DNA of 30,130 nt from Rikenellaceae bacterium (GTDB taxonomy: Bacteria; Bacteroidota; Bacteroidia; Bacteroidales; UBA932), in the NCBI GenBank assembly GCA_900769905.1, contig CAAGIL010000157.1, positions 1 through 30,130 of the forward strand, in the 5' to 3' direction. Position 1 is the stretch's first letter. The number at the start of each line of letters is the position of its first letter. Made by a program: the position numbers and the translations under genes. This document shows, one piece after another, positions 14,857-23,116 of the stretch. The notes beneath the pieces are model-generated. The model saw only the letters and a program-made list of their open reading frames with translations. It was not told the DNA's origin and ran no database searches.

Positions 14857-17021
14857 TATTCCTTCCAAACTTTGAGGTATTCTTCCAGCGCCCACATCTC
14901 GTCCCTGAACTTTGCCGCCTGGCTGAAGTCCAGATCGGCAGCGGATTTCTTCATCCTGCGCCTGTCTTCTTCTATCATCTTCTGCACCTGCTCGCGTGAC
15001 ATCGCCCTGATTACAGGGTCCTGGAGCACGGCGGCGAGGTCAGCTGTCACGTAACCGTCCACGAAGGCGGCCCCGTCCTCGCGCCTTGAGGCGTGGCCCA
15101 GGCCCACTGCTATGCTTCCGCGTCCGAGTTCCGACGGGTTTGGAACGTAGAACGGGTCGTCGTAGGAATTGGCTGCGCTTACGCGTCCGCTCGTGGTGCC
15201 CACCGGCTTCTTGCTGCCTTTGGACGTGAGCTCGCTTGCCAGGATGTTCTGCTTCACTTCTACCTGCTTCGGGGTGATATTGTGCAACTTGTTGTATTCC
15301 ATCTGCTTGGAGCGGCGCCTGTTGGTCTCGCGTATGGTCTCCTCCATTGACTTGGTGATGCTGTCGGCATACATTATCACGAGGCCGTTCACGTTTCTTG
15401 CCGCCCTGCCCGCCATCTGGGTAAGGGCTCTGCCGGTGCGCAGGAAGCCCTCCTTGTCGGCGTCGAGTATTGCCACAAGCGACACCGAAGGTATGTCCAG
15501 ACCCTCGCGGAGCAGGTTCACCCCGACCAGCACATCGAATAGTCCGCCCTTGAAATCTTCGATAATCTCTACCCTTTCCGCAGTGTCGATGTCTGAGTGT
15601 ATGTATCTGACTCTCACTCCTATGCGCCTGAGGTACTCGTCCAGTTCCTCCGCCATGCGCTTGGTGAGCGTGGTCACGAGTATGCGTTCGTCCGCCTCCG
15701 CCCTCTTCCTTATTTCCTCCACCAGGTCGTCCACCTGGTTCCTGGTCGGCCTCACCTCGATCGGCGGGTCGAGCAGGCCAGTAGGCCTTACCACCTGTTC
15801 CACCACCAGCCCCTCGGACTTCTCCAGTTCGTAGTCGGCCGGGGTGGCGCTGACATAGACCTTTTGTCCCGTAATCTGCTCGAATTCCTCGAACTTGAGG
15901 GGGCGGTTGTCGGCGGCGGCCGGCAGGCGGAAACCGTAGTCTATGAGCACGGACTTTCGCGAATGGTCGCCTCCGTACATCGCGTGAACCTGCGGGAGCG
16001 TTACGTGGCTCTCGTCTATGAAGGTTATGAAATCTTTCGGGAAATAGTCTATCAGACAGAAAGGTCTCTGCCCCTCCTTGCGTCCGTCGAAGTAGCGCGA
16101 GTAGTTCTCGATTCCGGGGCAGTAGCCCATCTCCTTTATCATTTCGAGGTCATATTCCACCCTCTGTTTCAGGCGTTTGGCTTCCAGTCCCCTGTCCGCC
16201 TTCTCGAAGAACTCCATCTGCTTCACGAGGTCGTCCTGGATCATTGACACGGCTTTGGCACTGCGCTCTTTTGTGGTGACGAAGTTGTTCGCAGGGTAAA
16301 TGCTGATTTCGTCCAGGCTCTCAATCTTGCCGCCGGTGAGCGGGTCGATGAGGCTGATTTCGTCCACCTCGTCCCCGAAGAACTCTATCCTCACCGCCTC
16401 GTCCGCCCCGCTGAGGTAAACGTCCACTATGTCCCCCTTCACGCGGAAACTGCCCCTCTTGAACTCGCCCTCGGTGCGGTTGTAGAGAGCATCTACCAGG
16501 CTGTACAGCAGGCCGGTAAGGCTTCGGGTCTCGCCTCTGCGCACCACAACGGTCTGCTCGTGGAAGTCCTCGGGATTGCCGATGCCGTAAAGGCAGGACA
16601 CCGATGAAATCACGATTACATCCCTTCTGCCGGAAAGCAGGGCGCTCGCCGTGCTCAGCCTGAGTTTTTCGATCTGGTCGTTGATGCTCAGGTCTTTTTC
16701 AATGTAGGTGTCGCTGGAGGGAATGTAGGCCTCAGGCTGGTAGTAATCGTAATAAGACACGAAGTACTCCACCGCGTTGTTCGGGAAAAAGGATTTGAAC
16801 TCGCCGTAGAGCTGCGCGGCAAGGGTTTTGTTGTGGCTCAGAATCAGGGTAGGGCGTTGGAGCCTCTCGATGACATTGGCCATCGTGAAAGTCTTGCCGG
16901 ACCCGGTAACTCCCAGGAGGGTGATGTCGGACACCCCTTCCGAAAGCGCCGAGCAAAGCTGCTCTATGGCTTCCGGCTGGTCGCCCGAGGGGCGGTAGTC
17001 CGACTGCAAACAGAATTTCAT
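14856..17021 (-). CDS. uvrB: Excinuclease ABC subunit B
   Basis: A 721-residue UvrB. Walker A is GVTGSGKT (37-44). The damage-probing beta-hairpin region SYYDYYQPEAYIPSSDTYIE is intact, as are DESHVTLPQ, VSATPADYE, the helicase motifs YIHSDIDTAERVEII and LREGLDIPSVSLVAILDADK, and QMAGRAARN. The C-terminal UVR motif for UvrC contact is present near residues 680-715 (IEEDRRRMKKSAADLDFSQAAKFRDEM, a longer block). UvrB verifies lesions in nucleotide excision repair. Transcription probably starts at TAATTTTG on the minus strand (17051-17044), giving a leader of about 19 nt. It is the first gene of a run with the SGNH and MBOAT genes, with which no functional link is known. Confidence 0.97.
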   Translation of the reverse strand: MKFCLQSDYRPSGDQPEAIEQLCSALSEGVSDITLLGVTGSGKTFTMANVIERLQRPTLILSHNKTLAAQLYGEFKSFFPNNAVEYFVSYYDYYQPEAYIPSSDTYIEKDLSINDQIEKLRLSTASALLSGRRDVIVISSVSCLYGIGNPEDFHEQTVVVRRGETRSLTGLLYSLVDALYNRTEGEFKRGSFRVKGDIVDVYLSGADEAVRIEFFGDEVDEISLIDPLTGGKIESLDEISIYPANNFVTTKERSAKAVSMIQDDLVKQMEFFEKADRGLEAKRLKQRVEYDLEMIKEMGYCPGIENYSRYFDGRKEGQRPFCLIDYFPKDFITFIDESHVTLPQVHAMYGGDHSRKSVLIDYGFRLPAAADNRPLKFEEFEQITGQKVYVSATPADYELEKSEGLVVEQVVRPTGLLDPPIEVRPTRNQVDDLVEEIRKRAEADERILVTTLTKRMAEELDEYLRRIGVRVRYIHSDIDTAERVEIIEDFKGGLFDVLVGVNLLREGLDIPSVSLVAILDADKEGFLRTGRALTQMAGRAARNVNGLVIMYADSITKSMEETIRETNRRRSKQMEYNKLHNITPKQVEVKQNILASELTSKGSKKPVGTTSGRVSAANSYDDPFYVPNPSELGRGSIAVGLGHASRREDGAAFVDGYVTADLAAVLQDPVIRAMSREQVQKMIEEDRRRMKKSAADLDFSQAAKFRDEMWALEEYLKVWKE

Positions 17022-17043
17022 CCTTCGTGGGTATTGTTAAGGA

Positions 17044-17070
17044 CAAAATTAGTAAAAAAATGTATATTTG
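17044..17070. promoter_or_regulatory. Divergent promoter pair between uvrB and relA-like gene
   Basis: Plus-strand -7 box TATATTTG at 17063-17070 predicts RNA starting near 17074, which rules out the in-frame ATG at 17027 and supports the ATG at 17090, preceded by GGAGG at 17077-17081. The complement of 17044-17051 reads TAATTTTG and serves uvrB. Eleven bases separate the boxes. Confidence 0.65.
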
Positions 17071-17089
17071 CAGTACGGAGGACAATGCT

Positions 17090-19186
17090 ATGGACAATCT
17101 GATTGAAAAAGCCCGCGCCGTAGCACTCGAGGCGCTGAAAGAGGAGACACGTTATGACGGTCTGCCGTTTATGGAACATCCCGACAATGTTGCAAGGATT
17201 GTGGAGGACGAAATAGGCCTTCCGGAGCCTTGTGTTGCCGCTGTTTATCTCCACGAGGCTACGCGAGTACACAAGGAAATAGACATCAGCGCCTTCCCTC
17301 AGGATGTGCGCACCATAGTCGAGGGGCTCAACAAGATATCCACCATCAAGCCCAAGGACACCCGCCTGGAGGCCGAGAACTACAAGAAACTCATAGTCCA
17401 GTACTCCACCGACCCGCGCGTGGTCGTGCTCAAGATAGCAGACCGCCTGGAAGTGATGCGCAGCCTGAGCATCTTCCCCAAGAGTTCCCGCGAGCAGAAG
17501 CTCCTGGAGACGATGATGCTCTATATGCCACTGGCCCACCAGCTCGGACTCTACAACATAAACAACGAACTCGGGAACATCTGTCTGCGCTACAGCGACC
17601 CCGAGCAGTACAGGGCAATCACCAACAAGCTCAAGGCTACCGAGAAGGACCGCGAACGCCTCACCGCCGAGTTCATACGCCCTCTGGAAAAGAAACTCTC
17701 CGATGCGGGCATCAAATACAAGCTCAAGATACGCACCAAGAGCGCATATTCCATATATAAGAAAATGCAGGTGCAGAAGGTGCCGTTCGAGAAGGTGTAC
17801 GATGTTTTCGCAATACGCTTCATCATAGACTGCGACGACGACCCCGTGCTCGAGAAGGACCTTTGCTGGAAGGTGTATTCCTTCGTGACGGAGGAGTACG
17901 AGCCGGACATCAAGCGCCTGCGCGACTGGCTCACCACCCCTCGTCCGAACGGGTACGAGTCCCTGCACATTACGGTGAAGAACAGGCAGGGCAATGCCCT
18001 GGAGGTGCAGATACGCACCAAACGTATGGATATGGAGGCGGAGAACGGCAACGCGGCGCACTGGGCCTACAAGGGCATACGCCACGAAGCGTCCGTGGAC
18101 CGCTGGCTCCAGTCCGTGCGCGACTCCCTGGAGCACCCGCTCAGCAGCAGTCCCGAGGATATGCCGGCGCCGCCGTCCAAAGACATTTTCGTGTTCACGC
18201 CGTCCGGCGAACTGCGCATACTCTCCGCCGGCGCGTCCGTGCTCGACTTTGCGTTCAACATCCACACCAACATAGGCTGCCGCTGCACCGGAGGCAAGGT
18301 CAACGGCAAACCTGTGCAGATCAGGGAGAAACTCAAGACCGGAGATGTGGTGGAAATCCTTACCGGCAAGAACCAGCGCCCTACCAGGGACTGGCTGGCC
18401 TGGGTGAGCACTTCCAAGGCCAGGAGCAAGATCAAGCAGGAGCTCGATGCCGAGGAGCGCAAACTCGCGGCCCAGGGCAGGGAAGTGCTCGAGCGCAGGC
18501 TGCGCAACTGGAAGCTGGAACTCCCGGATGAACTCCTGGTGGAGTTCATGAAGAGCCGGAAATACAGTTCCGTGATGCCGTTTATGGCTGCAATTGCCAC
18601 GGAAGAGATAGATGTCAACGACATCAAGACTTTCATCCAGCAGAAGGCCGCCCAGCAGCAGAAGGCTTACACGGAAGCGCCTGAAGAAAGCCAGGACGGG
18701 ACCAGACAATACAGCGGCAGCGCCTCTTCGGACGACATACTGGTCATCAATGCCAAGAATGTTAAAGGTCTGGACTACAAGTTGTCCAAGTGCTGCAACC
18801 CGGTGTTCGGCGACGACGTGTTCGGATTCGTGACCCGCACCGACGGCATCAAGATCCACAGGATGTCCTGTCCCAATGCCTCCCGCCTGCTGGAGAAGTA
18901 CCCTTACCGCATACAGAAGGTAGTATGGCAGGACAGCACCACGGCGGGTGACTTCCTCTGCACCCTCTCCGTCATCGCGGCTATGGAGCACCCCATACTT
19001 GCGAAGATTATGGACACGGTGGGCCAGTTCAAGGTCTCGATGCGCTCTTTCAATATGAAGGAAAATTACAAAAAGGGAGTTTATGAGGTAAGCATCAAGC
19101 TGCTCGTGCCTTCGAATACGGAACTTGACAAGGTAGTATCCCAGATTGCCGCCATCAAAGGCGTAAGTAAAATACACAGACAGTAA
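17090..19186 (+). CDS. relA: RelA/SpoT-family (p)ppGpp synthetase with decayed hydrolase domain
   Basis: A 698-residue stringent-response enzyme. Residues 20-140 are an HD-like domain in which metal ligands His30, His55 and Asp118 align, but the HDxxED motif of active hydrolases reads HEATRV (55-60) and the ADRLHNMR motif reads ADRLEVMR. The hydrolase is therefore probably inactive. The synthetase (about 200-330) keeps AYSIYKKMQ, KVYDVFAIRFI, GYESLHITV (288-296) and EVQIRT...NAAHWAYK. A TGS domain (about 364-425), a Cys-containing region (LSKCCNPVFGDDVFGF...MSCPNA) and a C-terminal ACT domain (about 615-698) follow. The ATG at 17090 lies behind GGAGG and just downstream of the -7 box; the ATG at 17027 lies upstream of the promoter. 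A separate bifunctional SpoT/Rel would be expected elsewhere in the genome. Confidence 0.9.
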   Translation: MDNLIEKARAVALEALKEETRYDGLPFMEHPDNVARIVEDEIGLPEPCVAAVYLHEATRVHKEIDISAFPQDVRTIVEGLNKISTIKPKDTRLEAENYKKLIVQYSTDPRVVVLKIADRLEVMRSLSIFPKSSREQKLLETMMLYMPLAHQLGLYNINNELGNICLRYSDPEQYRAITNKLKATEKDRERLTAEFIRPLEKKLSDAGIKYKLKIRTKSAYSIYKKMQVQKVPFEKVYDVFAIRFIIDCDDDPVLEKDLCWKVYSFVTEEYEPDIKRLRDWLTTPRPNGYESLHITVKNRQGNALEVQIRTKRMDMEAENGNAAHWAYKGIRHEASVDRWLQSVRDSLEHPLSSSPEDMPAPPSKDIFVFTPSGELRILSAGASVLDFAFNIHTNIGCRCTGGKVNGKPVQIREKLKTGDVVEILTGKNQRPTRDWLAWVSTSKARSKIKQELDAEERKLAAQGREVLERRLRNWKLELPDELLVEFMKSRKYSSVMPFMAAIATEEIDVNDIKTFIQQKAAQQQKAYTEAPEESQDGTRQYSGSASSDDILVINAKNVKGLDYKLSKCCNPVFGDDVFGFVTRTDGIKIHRMSCPNASRLLEKYPYRIQKVVWQDSTTAGDFLCTLSVIAAMEHPILAKIMDTVGQFKVSMRSFNMKENYKKGVYEVSIKLLVPSNTELDKVVSQIAAIKGVSKIHRQ

Positions 19187-19734
19187 TGGAAAACATGGAA
19201 TTGCTGGACAATTTTGAAAAGACCCTGCAGATGGGCCTTATGCGTGTGTGCAGCGGAGCAGGGCTGCTCGGAGACGAACTCCTGTCTTCCGAAGACATAG
19301 ATTCCAAGTGGGAGGAATTCATCAAGGACTATGTCGCGGATGCAGTTGAGAACTTCAATGAATATCCGGAGGCCGCACTCGCCTGGGCAGGCTTCCTCGG
19401 AATGGCTGTAGCCCACAACTGGGACGACAACTGGACCTTCCACCGCCACGACTCCTACAAGTCGTATTACGGCAACAGGGGCTGGGACGATATGGACGAG
19501 CACATACTCCACGGAGTCCTGGGACTGGACCTTCAGGGGAAGGAGGCGAAGAAGATATCAGATACCCTCCAGAGCTGCGCCCTTGCCACTCTGGGGCTCA
19601 TACGCCACGAAGGCATAGAGGCTCAGACGGCCACCGGCTTTTACGCCCTGAGCAGGAGTTACGGCGTGTTTTTCCGCATAGGGGCCGCGATGGAACTCTT
19701 CCGTCTGGGCTACAAGAATGTGAAACTCAACTGA
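19186..19734 (+). CDS. Conserved protein of unknown function
   Basis: A 182-residue soluble, acidic protein with no signal peptide or membrane helix. It is rich in aromatic residues in the middle (HNWDDNWTFHRHDSYKSYYG, about residues 76-95, then GWDDMDEHI), flanked by predicted helices (YPEAALAWAGFLGMAVA before, FRIGAAMELFRLGYK at the end). I do not recognise a named domain; it resembles conserved hypothetical proteins I associate with Bacteroidales. The His/Asp/Trp cluster could bind a metal or nucleotide, but this is a guess. The start overlaps the relA-like stop by one base (TAATG) and queD follows 7 bp after its stop, so it is translated from the same message as the (p)ppGpp synthetase. 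A second ATG three codons in is an alternative start. Confidence 0.75.
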   Translation: MENMELLDNFEKTLQMGLMRVCSGAGLLGDELLSSEDIDSKWEEFIKDYVADAVENFNEYPEAALAWAGFLGMAVAHNWDDNWTFHRHDSYKSYYGNRGWDDMDEHILHGVLGLDLQGKEAKKISDTLQSCALATLGLIRHEGIEAQTATGFYALSRSYGVFFRIGAAMELFRLGYKNVKLN

Positions 19735-19741
19735 CACTCAG

Positions 19742-20074
19742 ATGTATTACGTAAGCAAAAGATTCGAGCTGTCGGCAGCTCATTATGTCACTACGGAACA
19801 CAGGACCAAATGTGAGGCCCTCCACGGCCACAACTGGATAGTGATAGTTCATTGCAAGGCTGAGGAACTCAATGACGACGGAATGGTTACCGACTTCACC
19901 TTCATCAAGCAGAACATAATGTCCGTGCTTGACCACAAGAACCTGAACGAAGTCCTCCCTTTCAGCCCTACGGCCGAGAATCTCGCCAGGTGGATATGCG
20001 AGCGCACACCCAACTGCTTCAAGGTGGAGATTTGGGAGTCCGAGAACAATAAGGCTGTTTACGAGAAAGATTAG
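19742..20074 (+). CDS. queD: 6-carboxy-5,6,7,8-tetrahydropterin synthase (QueD-like)
   Basis: A 110-residue T-fold enzyme of the 6-pyruvoyl/6-carboxy-tetrahydropterin synthase family. Zinc ligands His14 (SAAHY), His28 and His30 (HGHNW), the catalytic Cys24 (C-x3-HGHN) and the later blocks VTDF, LDHKNLNE, PTAENLARWI and EIWESENN are present. The CxxxHGHN spacing and short length favour QueD (queuosine precursor synthesis from dihydroneopterin triphosphate) over eukaryotic-type PTPS. Other queuosine genes are not in the window. It is the last gene of the relA-like operon, and its final 4 bp overlap the end of the convergent kinase gene. Confidence 0.9.
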   Translation: MYYVSKRFELSAAHYVTTEHRTKCEALHGHNWIVIVHCKAEELNDDGMVTDFTFIKQNIMSVLDHKNLNEVLPFSPTAENLARWICERTPNCFKVEIWESENNKAVYEKD

Positions 20075-20679
20075 CGCCTCTGCGCATTTTCTTCCGGCAG
20101 CAGGCCGCGCATACGGCAGAATTCAATTATGAACTCTGCCGTTTTTTCTATTCCCAGAAGGGAAGAATCCACGCAGAGGTCATAATTCGCCGCAACGCCC
20201 CAATTGCTGAAGGTGAAGAAGTTGTAATACTCCTCCCTGCCCTTGTCCCTGCTCCTGATGAGCTTGCGGGCCTCTTCTTCTCCTATGCCCATGCGTTCGC
20301 ACACCCTGGCCAGCCTTGCCTCAAGCGGTGCGCACACGAACACATCCACGCAGCAATCCCTGTCCCTGAGGACGTAATCCGATGCCCTGCCCACGAACAC
20401 CGCGCTCCCGCTGTCGGCAATGTGGCGTATGGTGTCGCTCTGGATGCGGAAAAGGTCCTCGTCGGCAATCGCGCTGCCGCGCCGTCCCATCCCGAAAAGG
20501 AACTTGTGCTCGTCGCTGCGCCTGAAAAGTTCAGGACTGAAGCCGCTCTCCGCAGCCGCCTTGATAATAAGCTCGTTGTCGTACACAGGAATGTCCAACA
20601 TCCTTCCCAACTCGCTGGCTACGCTCTTGCCGCCGCTGCCGAACTGTCTTCCGACATTGATGATGATCTGTTTTCCCAT
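20071..20679 (-). CDS. Cytidylate kinase-like protein
   Basis: A 202-residue P-loop kinase of the cytidylate kinase-like family. The N-terminus IIINVGRQFGSGGKSVASEL holds the GRQFGSGGKSVA nucleotide-binding loop. The segments VYDNELIIKAA, VFVGRASDYVL and VFVCAPLEARLARV follow the kinase fold through the lid region (RSRDKGREEYYNFFTFSNWG). The housekeeping CMP kinase is normally a different protein, so this may act on another small substrate. It ends the four-gene minus-strand run (DHH phosphoesterase, FKBP lipoprotein, MATE, kinase), 9 bp after the MATE stop. Confidence 0.85.
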   Translation of the reverse strand: MGKQIIINVGRQFGSGGKSVASELGRMLDIPVYDNELIIKAAAESGFSPELFRRSDEHKFLFGMGRRGSAIADEDLFRIQSDTIRHIADSGSAVFVGRASDYVLRDRDCCVDVFVCAPLEARLARVCERMGIGEEEARKLIRSRDKGREEYYNFFTFSNWGVAANYDLCVDSSLLGIEKTAEFIIEFCRMRGLLPEENAQRR

Positions 20680-20688
20680 ATTGTGAAC

Positions 20689-22086
20689 TTATTTTATGCT
20701 GCTGCCGAGAATTGAGGCGTCCTCCCCGTCCCTGAGTTTGTCGAACTTGCGGAAAAGCCTGACTATGAAGAAGGTACAGGCAACCGTGGAGACGGTATCC
20801 GCAATAGGGAAGCTTATCCACACGCCTCTCTCCTGCATAAAGAGCGGGAGGGTGTAGATTAGCGGAAGGAGGAAGAGGAGCTGACGGGTAAGCGAGAGGA
20901 AGATGGAAATCTTCACCATACCCAGACACTGGAAGAGGTTGGAGGCAACGATGCCGAAACCTACCATGAAGACGCAGGCGTTCATCGTGCGCATACCCTT
21001 GGATGCCATCTCGATGAGCAGCGGGTCATTGGTGAAGAAGCCCACGACGACCTGGGGAATGAGTTCGGAGACGAGGAAGCAGAGCGTGGTCACGAGCAGC
21101 TCCCATTTCACCGTGAGCACGAAGACCTCCTTCACCCTGTGGTACTGGCGCGCGCCGTAGTTGTATCCGGCAATAGGCTGGAGACCCTGGTTGAAGCCCA
21201 TACATACCATCAGGAAGAGCATTGTGATGCGGTTGATGATGCCGTAAGCACCTATGGCAAGGTCGCCGCCGTACTTCCCGAGCTGCTGGTTGATGAGCAT
21301 TGCCACCATACAGGCGGCTGCGTTCATAAGGAAAGGTCCGAGTCCTATTGCAAGCGACTGGCGGGCAATTCTCCAGTCGATCTGGAAAACGGGCCTGGTG
21401 AAGTGCACGACCTTGCGCTTGTCGCTGAAGAAATAGATTACGTAAGCCAGAGCCATAAGCTGGCACACCACGGTGGCGATGGCGGCACCCTTGATGCCGA
21501 GGTGGAAGCCGAAAATCAGAATCGGGTCCAGTATTGCATTGGAAATCACCGTGAACAGAGTCAGTCCCATCGCGGTCTTCGGGTGCCCCGATGTGCGTAT
21601 GAGTCCGTTGAAGCCGAAATACAGGTGGGTGAACACGTTCCCGAGGAGGATTATGGTCATATAATCCTTCGCGTACGGAAGCGTTGCGTCGCTCGCCCCG
21701 AAGAAACGCAGGATAGGGGAGAGGAAAGCGAGGCTCACAACGGAGAACAATATGCCAATTATCACGTTGAGCGTGAGTACGTTGGACAATACTTTCCGGG
21801 AGGCTTCATAGTTCTTCTGCCCGAGCAGCACCGACACCAGTGTCATTGCACCCACTCCAACCAGGGTACCGGTGGCGGTTGACAGGTTCATAAGGGGAAA
21901 GGACACCGCCAGACCGCTGATTGCCGCAGAACCCACGCCGGGAATGTGGCCTATGTACACGCTGTCCACAATATTATATAAAGATGCCGCAGTCTGGGCA
22001 ATGATACCCGGGACTGCGTACATCTTCAACAATTTGCCTATTTTTTCGGTACCCAGCTCTGTTGGAGCTGAAGTTGCATTTGCCAT
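20689..22086 (-). CDS. MATE family efflux transporter
   Basis: A 465-residue polytopic membrane protein with about 12 hydrophobic helices in two similar halves. Family segments include LLKMYAVPGIIAQTAASLYNI (a long helix-1 block), VDSVYIGHIPG, SGLAVSFPLMN, GQKNYEASRKV and, in the second half, GFNQGLQPIAGYNYGARQY. MATE proteins export drugs or metabolites using Na or proton gradients; the substrate is not predictable. It lies 14 bp downstream of the FKBP gene and 9 bp upstream of the kinase-like gene in the same orientation, and I found no internal promoter, so it is probably part of the run from 24163. Confidence 0.93.
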   Translation of the reverse strand: MANATSAPTELGTEKIGKLLKMYAVPGIIAQTAASLYNIVDSVYIGHIPGVGSAAISGLAVSFPLMNLSTATGTLVGVGAMTLVSVLLGQKNYEASRKVLSNVLTLNVIIGILFSVVSLAFLSPILRFFGASDATLPYAKDYMTIILLGNVFTHLYFGFNGLIRTSGHPKTAMGLTLFTVISNAILDPILIFGFHLGIKGAAIATVVCQLMALAYVIYFFSDKRKVVHFTRPVFQIDWRIARQSLAIGLGPFLMNAAACMVAMLINQQLGKYGGDLAIGAYGIINRITMLFLMVCMGFNQGLQPIAGYNYGARQYHRVKEVFVLTVKWELLVTTLCFLVSELIPQVVVGFFTNDPLLIEMASKGMRTMNACVFMVGFGIVASNLFQCLGMVKISIFLSLTRQLLFLLPLIYTLPLFMQERGVWISFPIADTVSTVACTFFIVRLFRKFDKLRDGEDASILGSSIK

Positions 22087-22100
22087 TTTCTGACTTCTTT

Positions 22101-23105
22101 TTAATTTTCTCCTTCCACAATCTCAATATCGAAACGCAGAGGTGCATACGGGGCTATGACATTGCCTGAACCTGATGCACCGTAGCCGAGGTTTGCGATG
22201 AATATTCCGCTGCCCTTTTCGAGACTCTTCATCTGTGAAAGCGTATATGAGAAACCGTCAATCAAAGTGCTTCCCGAAGAAGTGAAACTGGTCTGGGTGT
22301 AGTCCTCCACTTTCACGGAAACTGAAACCGGCTTATAGCTCTTGCCTGAAGAATATATGCCATAACATACGGCAGTATCCTTGATGGTGGTGTCGAATAC
22401 CTTGCCGTTGAGCAGGCGGCCCGTGTAGTTGATGTATATGGTTGTGTCGCTTTCGAACTTTGTGCTTTCAGGCTGCACGCTCTCGCTGATGTAGTAATAA
22501 CCCAGCTTCACCGAATCCGCAGAGCTGATGCCGCAGTGCGATTCCACATAGCGGCTCAGGGAATCTATCTGCCACTTGTTTACATCCCACACGCCCTCGA
22601 CTATGTCTATGTCATAAATCGTATTGGTGCCCGTGACATTCTTGAGATATTCCTCCTGGGTGTCGTAGCGTTTGGCACTCATCAGCCAGCCGGGGACTAT
22701 AAGCTTGATGCTTCCTCCCACGCGCATGTTCCTGACTGATTCAGCCACTCCGGCATAGAGGGCTTCCATAGACCAGAACTGAGGCCCGTAATCGTAGGTT
22801 TCGTTGTATTTCCCAAGCTGTTTGGCGAGCTCCTCCCTGTTTGTGGCGCTTATGGTGCCGTCCAGGGTGCCGTTGGAATACATGACTCTGACGAAGGCGC
22901 AGTTTTCATCTATCATCACGCCCCTTCCGGGAGTGTTCTCCAGAATGTATGCCCCGAGTGGAGTAGGCTGAAGATCAGGATGGTTCACCTTCATCCATGC
23001 ATCGAAAAGCATCTTGGCATCCTCATTCGGGGAAGTGCTTACCTTTTTTGCGCAAGAGGCAAATACAAGCACCCCTGCCAGAAACAATAATATACTTTTT
23101 TTCAT
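22101..23105 (-). CDS. FKBP-type peptidyl-prolyl isomerase lipoprotein, two FKBP-like halves
   Basis: A 334-residue envelope lipoprotein. The signal peptide MKKSILLFLAGVLVFASC ends in a lipobox (FASC) with the lipidated Cys at residue 18. The first half contains an FKBP-like region (VRVMYSNGTLDGT, then GVAESVRNMRVGGSIKLIVP and YDIDIVEG). The second contains a clearer FKBP core (YINYTGRLLNGKVFDTT, LIDGFSYTLSQMKSLEKG, LGYGASGSG, LRFDIEIVE). It probably assists folding of exported proteins. The ATG at 23105 is chosen over 23111 because it gives a standard signal peptide. It starts 11 bp after the DHH gene stop and precedes the MATE gene by 14 bp. Confidence 0.88.
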   Translation of the reverse strand: MKKSILLFLAGVLVFASCAKKVSTSPNEDAKMLFDAWMKVNHPDLQPTPLGAYILENTPGRGVMIDENCAFVRVMYSNGTLDGTISATNREELAKQLGKYNETYDYGPQFWSMEALYAGVAESVRNMRVGGSIKLIVPGWLMSAKRYDTQEEYLKNVTGTNTIYDIDIVEGVWDVNKWQIDSLSRYVESHCGISSADSVKLGYYYISESVQPESTKFESDTTIYINYTGRLLNGKVFDTTIKDTAVCYGIYSSGKSYKPVSVSVKVEDYTQTSFTSSGSTLIDGFSYTLSQMKSLEKGSGIFIANLGYGASGSGNVIAPYAPLRFDIEIVEGEN

Positions 23106-23116
23106 ATCCATACTTG

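Noticed and set aside
17027..17089. Upstream in-frame ATG of the relA-like gene
   Set aside because: It lies upstream of the -7 box at 17063-17070, and the added residues match nothing in the family.
17018..19177. A 719-codon open frame on the minus strand opposite the relA-like gene
   Set aside because: It is antisense to a gene with clear family motifs. Its product is a His/Leu/Val-rich shadow with no recognisable motif, and its 3' end would run past the uvrB start. Codon phase in a high-G+C gene explains it.
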